Below are positions 1 to 9,760 of a stretch of 64,000 bases of DNA, piece after piece. Below the pieces are notes generated by a model, which saw nothing but the letters and a program-made list of their open reading frames with translations, was not told the DNA's origin and did not search any database. Both the position numbers and the translations under genes were made by a program. How positions within the stretch are numbered: position 1 is the first letter of the stretch; each line of letters begins with the position of its first letter. The stretch spans positions 2,418,001 through 2,482,000 of the forward strand of contig NZ_JAGVRK010000001.1 in assembly GCF_018283675.1 (NCBI RefSeq), given 5' to 3'. This stretch comes from Metabacillus flavus (lineage in GTDB: Bacteria; Bacillota; Bacilli; Bacillales; Bacillaceae).

Positions 1-509
1 TTTTGATCGCCATCCGCTTTGTATACATTCGCATTCACATAGTCAAAGTTTGCGTCATCCACCGCTTCATTCAGGAAATCAAGACCATAATTAAACTCAT
101 GATTGCCATATGTTGCAGCGTCATAGTTCATCAGGTTCATCGCTTTATATACCGGATGAACGTCTCCTTCTTTCAGGCCTTTAACTTTAGCCATATACTC
201 TCCAAGAGGATTTCCCTGGATTAAGTCACCATTGTCTACAAGGATAGAGTTTTTAGCTTCTGCTCTCATTTTATCAATCAAAGTTGCCGTTCTCGTCAAA
301 CCAAAGGTTTCCTTTGCCTGATCGGAATAATAGTCATAATCTGTGACAAATGTATGTATGTCTGTAGTTTCCATTAAGCGCAGCTTCACAATGGATTCTG
401 CTGTCTCCCCTTGAGCTGTTACAGGAAAGGCTGTTGGAAGTGAGATTGCGCTTAGAGCGACTGCTGCTGCTAAAGATAGGTTAACTAAACTATTTTTCTT
501 TTTCATCAT
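1..509 (-). CDS. 2',3'-cyclic-nucleotide phosphodiesterase / 3'-nucleotidase (secreted), N-terminal part
   Basis: Only the first ~169 residues are inside the window; the gene runs off the left edge. It starts with a Lys-rich signal peptide ending near PVTAQ, then metallophosphoesterase motifs: TTDIHTF (D-x-H), NGDLIQGNP and YGNHEFNYG (GNHE). These match the CpdB/YfkN N-terminal catalytic domain, which releases phosphate from cyclic and 3'-nucleotides outside the cell. The start ATG (509) has a GGGGG ribosome site; ATG 506 is an alternative. It follows the 5'-nucleotidase gene by 55 bp on the same strand, so the two are probably co-transcribed. Family assignment is secure; exact substrate is inferred. 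Confidence 0.85.
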   Translation of the reverse strand, partial: MMKKKNSLVNLSLAAAVALSAISLPTAFPVTAQGETAESIVKLRLMETTDIHTFVTDYDYYSDQAKETFGLTRTATLIDKMRAEAKNSILVDNGDLIQGNPLGEYMAKVKGLKEGDVHPVYKAMNLMNYDAATYGNHEFNYGLDFLNEAVDDANFDYVNANVYKADGDQ

Positions 510-564
510 GTTTCCCCCGATTTTTTTAATGGGGAAGGAGAGAAGTCCCTCCCCGTTTTCCTAT

Positions 565-2745
565 TTAGTTTTTGCTGTATGAAACCTTCCCTGCTTCAAG
601 CTTGATCGAATAACCGCCGCCTACATACAGAAGGTCATCTTCTACTCCGTAAACACGGTACAAACTGCCTCTTTTGAGAGTCTTAACAGATTGTCCTTCC
701 TTCCAGAGCGAAACATCTCCTAAAATGGAAACCATCCCTTCAAAATAAACAGCACTGTGGTCTTTCTTCACATAATATCCATTTCCTACCTTATACCTGT
801 CCTCTTCCAAGGAATAAACTTTTACAGCTTCTCCCTTTTTAAGAGTACGGTAAACCAGTCCATTTGAAGAGTACAGTTTCATATCTTCTTTAATTAGAAC
901 TCTTCCTGTATAAAGGACTGTATTTGAATCAGCAGCTACAAAGTAGTCACCGCCTACGTTATGCCACTTGCTGTTTGAACCATACACACGAAGGTTTTCT
1001 TTTGCATTTAATGTACGAACTTCACTGAGGGATCCGTCTTGTTCATGCTTCATGAGCTTCACCGGTTTTTTCAAAATTAATCGGCCTACAGGGCTTTTCT
1101 CCTTTTCCATTTCCCATTCTGAAGGAGTTTCTGCAGCAGGTCCTTCTGAAATTCTTCCTGATGCTTTATAGGCAATTGGCTCTTTGAAGGATTTAACAAA
1201 GTTCACTGTAGCGTCCAAATCAACTGCTCCATCTGTTCTTCCCGTGCCGTTTGCACGAATCCGGTATTTATCATCTGTATGATCATACATATAGTTGTTC
1301 ACAGTAAGGGTATAAACCTTTTTATCCTGAACAGGCGAACCATCTGCCATTTTCAATTCCGTTACTTTGTTTGTTTTTCCATCCCATTTGTACGTGAAGC
1401 CGCCGATTGAACAATCAGGTCCGTACTGAGAGGAAATCTGGGCATTGACGATATCACGCAGCCCTTCACCAGTGACAGACGTTTTGACAAGGTAATTTCC
1501 AAATGGCTGAACGTTAAACAGTTCTCCCCAAGTGATATCGCCTGCATTAATAACGTCACGGATTCCTCCTCCGTTCATTAGGGCAAAATCACTTTTCATT
1601 GAAGCGTTCATTCCGTCTGCAATTAAATTGCCCAGAGCATTGTCCCCTATGGCACCTTTTTTACCGTAGCCGCCTTCAATCGCTTCATCAGTTTTTCCCA
1701 CTACCTCATTCAGCTTCGGCCCTGTTTGGTCAGCATACTTTTTAAGAATTTCTCTAACTGCCGGGTCAGGAGTGATGTTTTCCTGAACGACATCTACGAT
1801 TTCAGCCTGCTTCTTAACAATGTCATGGGTATTACGATCAATCTCTAAATCTACATCAACAAAAGCCTTGCCGTATTCCCAGGCTTGAACGAGCAATTTA
1901 TTATCCACCAGTCCATTTGCTTTCTTGTGATTGTGGGCACCGTAAATGACATCCACCTCATCATCTACTTTGTTCGCCAAATCAGCAAGCTCGCCTGTCG
2001 GAGTAACAACTCCTTCTACAGGAACGTGGGCAAGAACAACGATGGCTTTTACCCCTTGATTCTTGACTTCAGGAACATACTTATTAATCGCTTCTGCTTC
2101 ATCCGTGAATTCGATATTCTCGACAGCTGACGCTACTACATTTGCAGGAGTGGCAGTTGTTGCTACACCGATGAAGGCAATCTTTTCTCCGCCTCTTTCT
2201 ATGATTTTATAAGGTTCAAGAAGCAGCTTGCCGGTGTCTTTATAGTTTACGTTTGCTGCGACGAGCGGAAAGTTCATTCCGTCGTATCCTTTCGTTCCGT
2301 TTGCATGATCGCCGCCCTTAATAAGGCGATTCATCTCCGGAACCCCTTCATCAAATTCATGGTTGCCGACCGTTCCTATATCCAAACCAATGGATTCCAT
2401 GATTTCAACAGTCGGTTCGTCCTGCAGCAAAGCGGATACCGGCGAGCTTCCTCCTACCATATCACCTGAATGCATTGTGATGGTGTTCGGATTAGCCGCT
2501 TCTCTTTGGCGCAAATAAGCCGCAAGGTAGTCAGCCTGTCCATACTTCTTCGGGTCATTTGCCAGCGTTCCTGTCACGTCAATTTTCCCATGCAAATCAT
2601 TAATTCCCAGCAGCTGAACCTTAACATTTCCCTCTTCTGCTGATGCAGCCGGAATAGAAATAACGATAGCACTTGCCGCTGCCGTAAATGCCAGTGTGGC
2701 TTTTACCAGTCTTCGCTGAATGAATCTCCTGATTTTTCTTCTCAT
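565..2745 (-). CDS. Secreted 5'-nucleotidase (UshA/YfkN C-half type) with C-terminal SH3-like repeats
   Basis: 726 aa. The signal peptide ends near ASA (about residue 36). The calcineurin-like phosphoesterase domain shows NDLHGKID, HSGDM, VGNHEFDEG, VLAHVP and GAHNHK, followed by the 5'-nucleotidase C-terminal domain (MNGGGIRD, QPFGNYLV). The last ~140 residues hold three degenerate ~45-residue repeats with L-x-VY and V-G-G/N-G-Y-Y/S cores, resembling SH3-type wall-binding repeats. It should dephosphorylate extracellular nucleotides for phosphate and nucleoside scavenging. In B. subtilis YfkN both activities sit in one polypeptide with the cyclic phosphodiesterase first; here they are separate genes in the opposite order. 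GGAGG lies 12 nt before the ATG. Confidence 0.85.
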   Translation of the reverse strand: MRRKIRRFIQRRLVKATLAFTAAASAIVISIPAASAEEGNVKVQLLGINDLHGKIDVTGTLANDPKKYGQADYLAAYLRQREAANPNTITMHSGDMVGGSSPVSALLQDEPTVEIMESIGLDIGTVGNHEFDEGVPEMNRLIKGGDHANGTKGYDGMNFPLVAANVNYKDTGKLLLEPYKIIERGGEKIAFIGVATTATPANVVASAVENIEFTDEAEAINKYVPEVKNQGVKAIVVLAHVPVEGVVTPTGELADLANKVDDEVDVIYGAHNHKKANGLVDNKLLVQAWEYGKAFVDVDLEIDRNTHDIVKKQAEIVDVVQENITPDPAVREILKKYADQTGPKLNEVVGKTDEAIEGGYGKKGAIGDNALGNLIADGMNASMKSDFALMNGGGIRDVINAGDITWGELFNVQPFGNYLVKTSVTGEGLRDIVNAQISSQYGPDCSIGGFTYKWDGKTNKVTELKMADGSPVQDKKVYTLTVNNYMYDHTDDKYRIRANGTGRTDGAVDLDATVNFVKSFKEPIAYKASGRISEGPAAETPSEWEMEKEKSPVGRLILKKPVKLMKHEQDGSLSEVRTLNAKENLRVYGSNSKWHNVGGDYFVAADSNTVLYTGRVLIKEDMKLYSSNGLVYRTLKKGEAVKVYSLEEDRYKVGNGYYVKKDHSAVYFEGMVSILGDVSLWKEGQSVKTLKRGSLYRVYGVEDDLLYVGGGYSIKLEAGKVSYSKN

Positions 2746-3142
2746 GTTTTCTAAAGTCCTCCTATAACGCTATGTATATTTTTAACTACTAATAATTCTA
2801 GATACACATTGTTAAATTCCTCTGTGAAATATGTTTATTTTTTGTAAATGCTGTAAAATGATAGAAAAGTAGGGGGTATTTTGTATGAATATAAGGAATG
2901 TTGTCATACGTGATTTTCTTCCAAAATGAATTACCCAGGGAGAAATATTTAAGAAGTTGATCAGATTTATTTGTAAAAAACCTAAAGCCACACCTTTATT
3001 GGAAAACTGTATTCTGGCAATTAAATGAGAAAACACAAGGTGAAAAATGATGATTGAAAGCGGGTGTATTCAATGAATGCGGCCTATACTGATCATTCGA
3101 GTGGAAGAGGAACTGATTGATTTTCCAGCGGAGCTTTAATGG
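2746..3142. other. Intergenic region without a recognisable gene
   Basis: AT-rich spacer between the 5'-nucleotidase gene and the DinB-like gene. It contains the 5' region of the nucleotidase gene and scattered short open frames lacking ribosome sites. No RNA gene or repeat was recognised. Confidence 0.5.
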
Positions 3143-3175
3143 AAAAAGGGAACTCTAAGTGGAAATGGAGTTCCC
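3143..3175 (-). terminator. Intrinsic terminator of the DinB-like gene
   Basis: On the minus strand GGGAACTC pairs with GAGTTCCC around a 12-nt loop and is followed by TTTTTCC. Confidence 0.75.
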
Positions 3176-3217
3176 ATGATTTATCTAGTTAACACAGCTA
3201 TAAAGGTGTCCTCCGCT

Positions 3218-3754
3218 TCAAATTTTTTCGCCAGAAAATGAAGTGGCAGGTAGTTCAAAACCAAGTTTTAGATCCAATTCATCCTTTTGACGCAGATGAT
3301 GACGAAAATGCATCCCGATAAGAGAAAACCATTCTTGTGCATTCAGCCATCCAAATCCTCCATGTTTGATTTTGTAATTTGGGTTTGAGTCTTTCACTCT
3401 CACTTCCAATTCTTTCATTCTAGTCATTAGTTGATTAAGCTCAAGGATCATGTCCTCTTTAGTTTTTGTATTGTCGGGTGGAGCATTAAGTTCATCAGGT
3501 AATTTAATTTTAATCGGAGGAAATCCACCAATAGTAAAAAGTTGTACTCCAAACTCAGTCTTTTCCTGCTTTTGATCACCAACAGCTTTTTCACAAGCCT
3601 TAACACTGTCCATATATTCATGAGCTACAACAATCAAATGGTCATACATCTGACCGATAGACCAAACCCCTGGTTCAGGTATATACCTTAGCTGCTCCAA
3701 AGAATAATTTTGCAAGGAAATTTTGTAGCTTTCAATCAGCTTCAAATCACTCAA
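3218..3754 (-). CDS. DinB-like four-helix metal-binding protein
   Basis: 178 aa. The DinB/YfiT-type bundle is indicated by W-S-I-G-Q-MYDHL near the N-terminus, a second His in VVAHEY, and the C-terminal HFRHHLRQKDEL segment; these His residues usually bind a metal in this superfamily. Members are damage-inducible proteins or thiol transferases; nothing here fixes the reaction. The TTG at 3754 is preferred because AGGAG lies nine bases upstream; a TTG three codons earlier sits too close to it. It may be co-transcribed with the YCII-like gene 60 bp upstream. Function unknown. Confidence 0.7.
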   Translation of the reverse strand: MSDLKLIESYKISLQNYSLEQLRYIPEPGVWSIGQMYDHLIVVAHEYMDSVKACEKAVGDQKQEKTEFGVQLFTIGGFPPIKIKLPDELNAPPDNTKTKEDMILELNQLMTRMKELEVRVKDSNPNYKIKHGGFGWLNAQEWFSLIGMHFRHHLRQKDELDLKLGFELPATSFSGEKI

Positions 3755-3814
3755 CGAAAACAACTCCTGTCATTTGATCTGAAATAGCGTGTTAACCTCC
3801 CTTCTAAATGTCAT

Positions 3815-4189
3815 TCAATTGTCTTTCTTCAAGTAATGAACGGGACGGACTTCGATGTACCAGTCAAACTCTTCCCCTTTGCTGACTTGCGTCGTCGGAT
3901 GAAGAGAGGCTTGCTGAATTGCTTCATCCATGTTTTCTGCTTCAAAAATGAATATGCTGCCTATCATCTCTTTTGTTTTTGTAATAGGACCATCTGTTGT
4001 CATCACCTTACCGTTTACACGACGCAAGCTTTTGATCTCTGACTCCAGACCGGCATCAAGCAGTACCTTACCGCTTTCATAAAATTTCTCAATGTACGGC
4101 TGGCATTCACTCATTACCGCCTCAATCTCCGCTCTTGGGCGTGCATCCATTTTTTTTGGGTTGAAATAGCCCATGCATAAAAATATCAA
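3815..4189 (-). CDS. YCII-related (DGPF-type) protein
   Basis: 124 aa ferredoxin-like-fold protein of the YCII/DGPF family. Characteristic features are the N-terminal FLCMGYFNPKKMD, the central TTDGPITKTKE (DGPF-like) and the C-terminal EVRPVHYL. Relatives are small dimeric proteins of unknown reaction, often beside ECF sigma factors or DinB-like genes, as here. GAGGAG precedes both a GTG (4195, too close) and the TTG at 4189 (8-nt spacing); the latter was chosen. No signal peptide or membrane segment. Confidence 0.7.
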   Translation of the reverse strand: MIFLCMGYFNPKKMDARPRAEIEAVMSECQPYIEKFYESGKVLLDAGLESEIKSLRRVNGKVMTTDGPITKTKEMIGSIFIFEAENMDEAIQQASLHPTTQVSKGEEFDWYIEVRPVHYLKKDN

Positions 4190-4437
4190 GTTCACCGCTC
4201 CTCGATCACTCAGATTTTTTTCAACGAATCATTCGACGATTAACAACCTGTAGATATTTTCCTTATCATTAAAAACTTTATTACTCTTTGCTCTTTAATT
4301 CAATAAAAAGCTGCTGCCTTCCTTTATTGACCTACTACCTATTAATTTCAAAGTGAAATTAGCAGTGGAGAATTCCAGGGTTATGATGCCACGTATTGTT
4401 GTATAAGTTCTTGTTTGATCCATATAAAATTTCAAAT
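4190..4437. other. Intergenic spacer
   Basis: AT-rich sequence between the YCII-like gene and the spo0A terminator. No gene, RNA motif or repeat recognised. Confidence 0.5.
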
Positions 4438-4502
4438 TAAAAAAGACACCTCCCCTTTACCGTTATTAAATAATAACCAATAAAAAGTGATGTCTTTCGG
4501 TA
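4438..4502 (-). terminator. Intrinsic terminator of spo0A
   Basis: On the minus strand AAAGACATC pairs with GGTGTCTTT, closing a longer imperfect stem that includes an inner GTTATT/AATAAC hairpin. A TTTTTTAATT tail follows. Confidence 0.65.
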
Positions 4503-4549
4503 AACAACCCGTTATATTATGCTCGAAAGAAATTCGTTGGCATCTTTGG

Positions 4550-5344
4550 TTAGGAAGCCATATGTTCCAATCGAAGCTTATCCGCAACCATTGCGATGAA
4601 TTCGGAGTTGGTTGGCTTTGCTTTCGTCATGCTTACCGTATAGCCGAACAGAGAAGAGATGGATTCGATGTTGCCGCGGCTCCAAGCCACTTCGATTGCG
4701 TGGCGGATGGCGCGTTCCACACGGCTTGCTGTCGTGTTGAATTTTTTAGCGATGTCCGGATAGAGAACTTTTGTGATCGAGCCAAGCAATTCGATGTCAT
4801 TGTAGACCATGGAAATGGCTTCACGCAAATACAAATATCCTTTGATATGAGCCGGCACACCAATTTCATGGATGATGCTTGTAATGTTGGCATCAAGATT
4901 TCTCGATTTATTTTCAGGTTTTGAGCTGAGGATGGAGCTGGATGACCTTTTCATAATCGGTGCAGCATTTCCGCTTACCTGGCGGATGTGGCTCGCGAGA
5001 TTTTCCATATCGAATGGCTTTAGGATGAAATAAGATGCTCCGAGGTCTACAGCCTTTTTCGTTACATCTTCCTGGCCAAAGGCAGTCAGCATAATGACGT
5101 TAGGCTGTTTTTCCAGATTAAGATTTCTAAGCTTCTCCAGAACGGCTAAGCCGTCAAGATGCGGCATTATGATGTCGAGAACCAATACGTCCGGTTTCTT
5201 TTCCTCCAGCATTTGCAGACATTCTTGTCCATTATAAGCCACGCCTTGCACTTCCATATCATTTTGTCCCGAAATATATTCCTCCAGAAGCCCCACTAGC
5301 TCACGATTATCGTCCACGATACACACTTTGATTTTATTCACCAT
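4550..5344 (-). CDS. spo0A: Master sporulation response regulator Spo0A
   Basis: 264 aa. N-terminal receiver domain: acidic pair in CIVDDNRE, phospho-acceptor Asp57 in [12 protein letters not shown], and the conserved Lys in FILKPFD. After a Ser-rich hinge comes the Spo0A C-terminal DNA-binding domain, including [20 protein letters not shown], the recognition-helix region [19 protein letters not shown] and [19 protein letters not shown], nearly identical to B. subtilis. Phosphorylated by the phosphorelay, it binds TGTCGAA boxes and governs sporulation and biofilm entry. GAGGAGG precedes the ATG. It lies downstream of spoIVB as in B. subtilis. Spo0A boxes occur in its own upstream region and before sinI and sinR in this window. 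Confidence 0.98.
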   Translation of the reverse strand: MVNKIKVCIVDDNRELVGLLEEYISGQNDMEVQGVAYNGQECLQMLEEKKPDVLVLDIIMPHLDGLAVLEKLRNLNLEKQPNVIMLTAFGQEDVTKKAVDLGASYFILKPFDMENLASHIRQVSGNAAPIMKRSSSSILSSKPENKSRNLDANITSIIHEIGVPAHIKGYLYLREAISMVYNDIELLGSITKVLYPDIAKKFNTTASRVERAIRHAIEVAWSRGNIESISSLFGYTVSMTKAKPTNSEFIAMVADKLRLEHMAS

Positions 5345-5396
5345 TTTTCCTCCTCAGTCTTCAATTCCCATAGGTACTGGTCATCTAAAAGAAGTT

Positions 5397-5536
5397 TTCG
5401 ACAATCATGAATAAAACACCTCTAATTTTTTGAAAAAAATTCAAAAATTAAATATATCTCTGTTTTTCTCCATTTTACTCATAATTTCGACCATAAATGC
5501 AATTTGACATTTTAATTTTCTGACAATTATGTCGAA
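5397..5536 (-). promoter_or_regulatory. spo0A upstream region with Spo0A boxes
   Basis: Two perfect 0A boxes are visible: TGTCGAA on the minus strand (5403-5397) and TGTCGAA on the plus strand (5530-5536). A near-match, TTCGACC, lies around 5488-5494. This agrees with the known autoregulated spo0A promoter. A sigma-H type -10 (GAAT core) is seen near 5440, but no -35 at convincing spacing was found. Confidence 0.6.
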
Positions 5537-5720
5537 AAATCTTTCTATGGATATTGTAACCAATATCCCGGCATAAATAAAGGGAATTTTAAAACTTTAC
5601 AAACAAAAAGGAGTCGTGCAGAAAGCTGCTTTCGCGGTTTGAAATTCGATTGGTTTGGGATTTCCGCTGCAGGATGCTGCCTTGGAGAAGGAACACCGCC
5701 TATAATCTTTAACGGAAAAC

Positions 5721-5753
5721 AAAAACCCGGAAATGCCAGCTTTCCGGGTTTTC
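5721..5753 (-). terminator. Intrinsic terminator of spoIVB
   Basis: AACCCGGAAA pairs with TTTCCGGGTT around a short loop; on the minus strand it is followed by a T-run. It separates spoIVB from spo0A. Confidence 0.8.
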
Positions 5754-5793
5754 ATATTATTTCTCTGACAAGGCTTTTTAGGCAGCCTCCCTA

Positions 5794-7086
5794 TCAGCTT
5801 GCAGTTTGAACTTTTTCTTTATAAAGGTTAATTCCTGCCTCGTTCAGCATCCATTCAATATGGACTCCGTAGCCCGAGGTTGGATCGTTTACAAATACAT
5901 GTGTTACTGCTCCAATTACTTTTCCGTTTTGGATAATCGGACTTCCGCTCATCCCCTGTACAATGCCTCCTGTTTTTTCAAGGAGTCTCGAATCGGTGAC
6001 TTTGAGAACCAGTCCTTTTGTAGCGGGGAATTTCTGCGGAATGGTACTGACAATCTTGACATCGAATGCCTCAACTTTATCATCTTCAACTACAGTAAGA
6101 ATTTTAGCCGGACCTTCTTTTACTTCATGAGAAAGCGCAACCGGCAGAGGCTTGTCAGCAACTCCATTGCTCATTCCCTGATTCAGTCTGCCGAAAATTC
6201 CAAAGGGGCTGTTTCTTGAAATATCTCCGACAATGACGCGGTCACTTGAAAATCTCGCTATTTTTTCTCCGGGATTTCCGTTATTGCCTTTTTCAATGGA
6301 TGTTACGGTTGATCTCATTACTTCGCCGTCATGAACGACGATTGGCTTTTTTGTATCCATATCCGATATAACGTGGCCTAGCGCCCCGTATTTTTGAGAT
6401 TGCGGTTCGATAAAGGTCATGGTCCCAATCCCAGCGGCTGAATCACGAATATATAATCCGATTCTGTACGCCTGATCGTTTTCATCTTTGAGAGGGTACA
6501 ATTTAGCTTTATGCGATCGATTGTCCCGGTAAATCACAAGGTTCAGGGGTTTTCCTGTTTTCCCAGATGATTCGATAAACGGAGTTACATCATTCATTTC
6601 TTCAATTTTTGTACCGTCAATTTCCGTAATGATATCTCCAACCTGCACACCGGCTATTTCTCCTGGTGACTGCTTGCCTTCAGCGGTATTGACCTGGTGA
6701 TGCCCTACAACGAGTACACCAAGAGTGTTCAGCTTTACACCGATGGATTGTCCTCCGGGAATGATTTTTAAATCCGGAAGGACTCTGACCTCTGTCTTTT
6801 TTACAGGCATGCCGCCCCATTCAAAGACTACGCTTGATTCACCTGCTTTTTCACCTTTAAGCTTTACTTCAGAATTTGTTTGATCAACACTGAAAGCTTC
6901 TGTATGAGAACTTGCAGCGGCTGCCTGTACAGGCATAGCCGAAGCAAGACTGGCTGTTTGGGATTCAAAGATCGTAACCGTTTTTGGGAGCTGAATGTAT
7001 TCTTTCACAGGTTTGAGAAAACCTATACTTATTAAAGATACAAGGAGAATTACACCAATTATTTTTCTGATTTTTTCTAATGCCAC
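5794..7086 (-). CDS. spoIVB: SpoIVB serine peptidase (sigma-K checkpoint signal)
   Basis: 430 aa. An N-terminal membrane anchor (residues ~8-25) is followed by a PDZ domain ([10 protein letters not shown] through [13 protein letters not shown]) and the S55 peptidase domain. Candidate catalytic residues are His in GALGHVISD and Ser in QGMSGSPII, matching the B. subtilis protease. Made in the forespore and secreted across its inner membrane, it cleaves SpoIVFA to trigger pro-sigma-K processing. The GTG at 7086 is chosen because AGGAG lies 7 nt upstream and the length then matches B. subtilis (426 aa); an upstream in-frame ATG at 7119 lacks this support. Confidence 0.95.
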   Translation of the reverse strand: MALEKIRKIIGVILLVSLISIGFLKPVKEYIQLPKTVTIFESQTASLASAMPVQAAAASSHTEAFSVDQTNSEVKLKGEKAGESSVVFEWGGMPVKKTEVRVLPDLKIIPGGQSIGVKLNTLGVLVVGHHQVNTAEGKQSPGEIAGVQVGDIITEIDGTKIEEMNDVTPFIESSGKTGKPLNLVIYRDNRSHKAKLYPLKDENDQAYRIGLYIRDSAAGIGTMTFIEPQSQKYGALGHVISDMDTKKPIVVHDGEVMRSTVTSIEKGNNGNPGEKIARFSSDRVIVGDISRNSPFGIFGRLNQGMSNGVADKPLPVALSHEVKEGPAKILTVVEDDKVEAFDVKIVSTIPQKFPATKGLVLKVTDSRLLEKTGGIVQGMSGSPIIQNGKVIGAVTHVFVNDPTSGYGVHIEWMLNEAGINLYKEKVQTAS

Positions 7087-7311
7087 ACTTTCACTCTCCT
7101 CGCTCCTTACCCACACCATATGAAATGGCTACACTCATTACTTTTGCCTTCTAGAGGCTCGTTTATAACCAGCGGAGAGAGAAAAAGTTGATTAAAACGA
7201 GGCAGGAATGGGAATTATATGTTTTTTTGCATCAGGACATGTACACCATAAACGCCAAGCGCCTGGAAGTGATGCCGTTTTGCTTAGTGCGCGGCGTCCT
7301 GTCTGTGCAGC

Positions 7312-7339
7312 CTTATCCTACGGGGCCCAGTAGGATAAG
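7312..7339. repeat. Perfect 10-bp hairpin between recN and spoIVB
   Basis: CTTATCCTAC and GTAGGATAAG flank an 8-base GC-rich loop. There is no T-tract on either side, so it is not an ordinary terminator. Confidence 0.5.
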
Positions 7340-7370
7340 AAACTTGACGCTGGAGGTGGCGGAGGATCAA

Positions 7371-7404
7371 AATAAAAATGTCCGGGCACGAATAAGCCCG
7401 GACA
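7371..7404 (-). terminator. Intrinsic terminator of recN
   Basis: TGTCCGGGC pairs with GCCCGGACA; the minus-strand transcript then continues into ATTTTTATTTT. Confidence 0.8.
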
Positions 7405-7410
7405 GCTGTT

Positions 7411-9132
7411 TTATTTTTTTGAAGAACTTGCCAATGAAAGAAGTTCTTTTGCATGTTCCTTTGTTAAATTCGTTACTTCAACACCGGCAATCATCCTGCC
7501 GATTTCCCTGATTTTTTCTTCTTCTGTAAGCGGTTTGACACTTGTTTTTGTACGGCCCTTTTTCGTTTCTTTTGAAATAAAAAGGTGGGTATCTGCCATC
7601 GCTGCCACTTGAGGAAGATGGGTAATGCAAAGCACCTGAGAACCGATGGATACGCGGTAGATTTTTTCAGCAATCGATTGTGCGACTCTGCCGCTTACTC
7701 CTGTATCGACCTCATCAAAGATAATTGAAGTAACGCCTTGATGCCTGGAAAATATGCTTTTCAAGGCAAGCATGATTCTGGATAGTTCTCCCCCTGAAGC
7801 TGTTTTTGATAATGGCTTGAGAGGCTCACCAGGGTTCGTGGAAATATAGAATTCAATGAAATCGGCGCCGTCTGCTGTAAACTTAACGGTTTCTCCATTT
7901 ATTTCCGGATCCTCTTTTCCACCCGGCTTCCGGTTGAAAACCACATCGAAGGAGGATTTATCCATATATAGCTCTTTCAGCTCGCGATGAATATCCGCCG
8001 AGAGCTTTTTTGCTGCTTGCTTCCTGACAGCGGTAAGATTTTCTGCTTCCACTTTCATGTCCATAAATAAAGAAGAAAGCTCTGTTCTCATTTTATGAAC
8101 GTGGCTGTCCCTGTTAGTCAGAGTTTCGATTTCTTCTTCAATTTTGGCTGAATAAGCCAGAATTTCGTCAACGGAGCTGCCGTATTTTCTTTTTAGATGA
8201 CTGATCTCGTTCAGGCGGCTTTCAATAAAGTTAAGCCGCTCCGGATCATATTCCAGTTCATCCAGCTGCGAGCGAAGCTGGAAAGACAAATCCTCTAAAA
8301 TATAAAAGCTGTTGGACATGCTTTCTGACATGTTTTTCAGGGAGTCATTAATGGAGGAAACATCCTCAAGGCTGCTCATCGCAAGGCCCGTCCAATCCAA
8401 TCCCCTTTGCTCGCCATTCAAAGCATTATAAGCATTCTGCAGGGCTTCAAAAACCTTTTCAAAATTAGAGATTTCTTTCCGTTCTTCCTGAAGCTTTATG
8501 TCTTCATCCGGCTGAAGGCCCGCTTCTTCAATTTCATTCAACTGAAATTGAATGAGATCAAGGCGATGTGCAATCTCCTGCTCATTATCTGAAAGCTGGC
8601 GTATTTTCTTTTTCAGTGCAGAATATTTTTTGTACAGTTCACTGTAAGCCTCATGCGCCGGCTCGATTTTAGCTGATCCAAACTGATCAAGCAGCGGCTG
8701 ATGGTGCTCCTCGTTCATCAGCTCCTGATTATCATGCTGGCCATGAATATCAATGAGCATTCGGCCAACCTCGCGAAGAATCGCTATTGTTACAAGCTTT
8801 CCGTTAATGCGGCAAATGCTCTTCCCGTTTGAAGAAATATCCCTTCTTAGTACAACCATTCCGTCGCTTGCTTCAATGCCGAATTCTTCACACTTTTCAA
8901 GACAGGCATGCTGATCATTCTCAAGCAGAAATAAGCCCTCAAGCTCTGCCTTGCTCTCCCCGTACCGGACAAATTCGGAGGAGCCGCGTCCTCCGGCTAG
9001 CAAGTGAATGGCATCAATGATGATGGACTTTCCGGCCCCTGTTTCCCCGGTAAGCACAGTCAGCCCTTTTTCAAATGAAATGGTCATTGACTCTATAATT
9101 GCAAAGTTTTTAATCGATAATTCCGCTAGCAA
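7411..9132 (-). CDS. recN: DNA repair protein RecN
   Basis: 573 aa SMC-like ATPase that acts early at double-strand breaks. Walker A is GETGAGKS near the N-terminus, followed by ~250 residues of coiled coil and the C-terminal head with the signature SGGELSRIMLALK and Walker B IIFDEVDTGVSG. The TTG at 9132 gives the family N-terminus MLAELSIKNFAII and lies 8 nt after GAGGTG; a GTG four codons earlier overlaps that ribosome site. It follows ahrC closely, the usual Bacillus order. Confidence 0.96.
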   Translation of the reverse strand: MLAELSIKNFAIIESMTISFEKGLTVLTGETGAGKSIIIDAIHLLAGGRGSSEFVRYGESKAELEGLFLLENDQHACLEKCEEFGIEASDGMVVLRRDISSNGKSICRINGKLVTIAILREVGRMLIDIHGQHDNQELMNEEHHQPLLDQFGSAKIEPAHEAYSELYKKYSALKKKIRQLSDNEQEIAHRLDLIQFQLNEIEEAGLQPDEDIKLQEERKEISNFEKVFEALQNAYNALNGEQRGLDWTGLAMSSLEDVSSINDSLKNMSESMSNSFYILEDLSFQLRSQLDELEYDPERLNFIESRLNEISHLKRKYGSSVDEILAYSAKIEEEIETLTNRDSHVHKMRTELSSLFMDMKVEAENLTAVRKQAAKKLSADIHRELKELYMDKSSFDVVFNRKPGGKEDPEINGETVKFTADGADFIEFYISTNPGEPLKPLSKTASGGELSRIMLALKSIFSRHQGVTSIIFDEVDTGVSGRVAQSIAEKIYRVSIGSQVLCITHLPQVAAMADTHLFISKETKKGRTKTSVKPLTEEEKIREIGRMIAGVEVTNLTKEHAKELLSLASSSKK

Positions 9133-9165
9133 AACAGAATTCACCTCGACTTATCATTTCTATGT

Positions 9166-9615
9166 CTAGAGCATTTCTAAAAAGCGATTTGTAATCTCTT
9201 CCGTGACTTCCGGAGACCTGCAGATGATTAAAATGGTATCATCACCGCAGATGGTACCCAGAATGTCATCCCAATCCAGATTATCGATAAGCGCCCCAAT
9301 CGCATTTGCATTTCCGGGCAGGGTTTTCATCACAATCATATGGCCGGCAGAATCGACCTTGACGAAAGCATCAATGAGTGCACGCTTAAGTTTGGCGAGG
9401 GGATTAAAGCGCTGATCTGCAGGAAGGCTGTACTTATAGCGTCCATCAATCATTGGAACCTTCACCAAATGCAGTTCTTTAATATCCCTTGATACAGTTG
9501 CCTGAGTCACGTTGTAGCCGGAACTCTTCAAACGATCAACTAAATCATCCTGCGTTTCAATTTCATCATGTGTGATGATCTCTCTGATTTTGATATGTCT
9601 TTGCCCTTTGTTCAT
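9166..9615 (-). CDS. ahrC: Arginine repressor/activator AhrC (ArgR)
   Basis: 149 aa. An N-terminal winged helix ([20 protein letters not shown], then [14 protein letters not shown]) binds ARG operators. The C-terminal domain carries the trimerisation and arginine-binding motif [13 protein letters not shown]. It represses arginine biosynthesis and activates catabolism when arginine is abundant. Full length for the family. It sits between tlyA and recN as in B. subtilis. Confidence 0.95.
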   Translation of the reverse strand: MNKGQRHIKIREIITHDEIETQDDLVDRLKSSGYNVTQATVSRDIKELHLVKVPMIDGRYKYSLPADQRFNPLAKLKRALIDAFVKVDSAGHMIVMKTLPGNANAIGALIDNLDWDDILGTICGDDTILIICRSPEVTEEITNRFLEML

Positions 9616-9732
9616 GCGGCACCCCTTACTGTCTTTATAGCCATCGTATGTTTTATACCCTCCATGTTATAGGAAAGCCTGATAAATGTACATTTTTTTG
9701 TCAAATTCAATCGGTTCGCGCTTTTATGTAAA

Positions 9733-9760
9733 AACGGAATGAAACCATGGTTTCATTCCG
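9733..9760 (-). terminator. Intrinsic terminator overlapping the tlyA stop
   Basis: CGGAATGAAACC and its complement form a near-perfect palindrome around ATGG. The minus transcript then reads GTTTTTACAT. The stop codon of the gene lies in the 5' arm. Confidence 0.8.

Noticed and set aside
2812-3036. 74-codon minus-strand frame in the gap after the 5'-nucleotidase gene
   Set aside because: No ribosome site, AT-driven composition, no recognisable motif.
7188-7511. 107-codon plus-strand frame over the recN terminator
   Set aside because: Crosses a strong terminator and runs antisense into recN.
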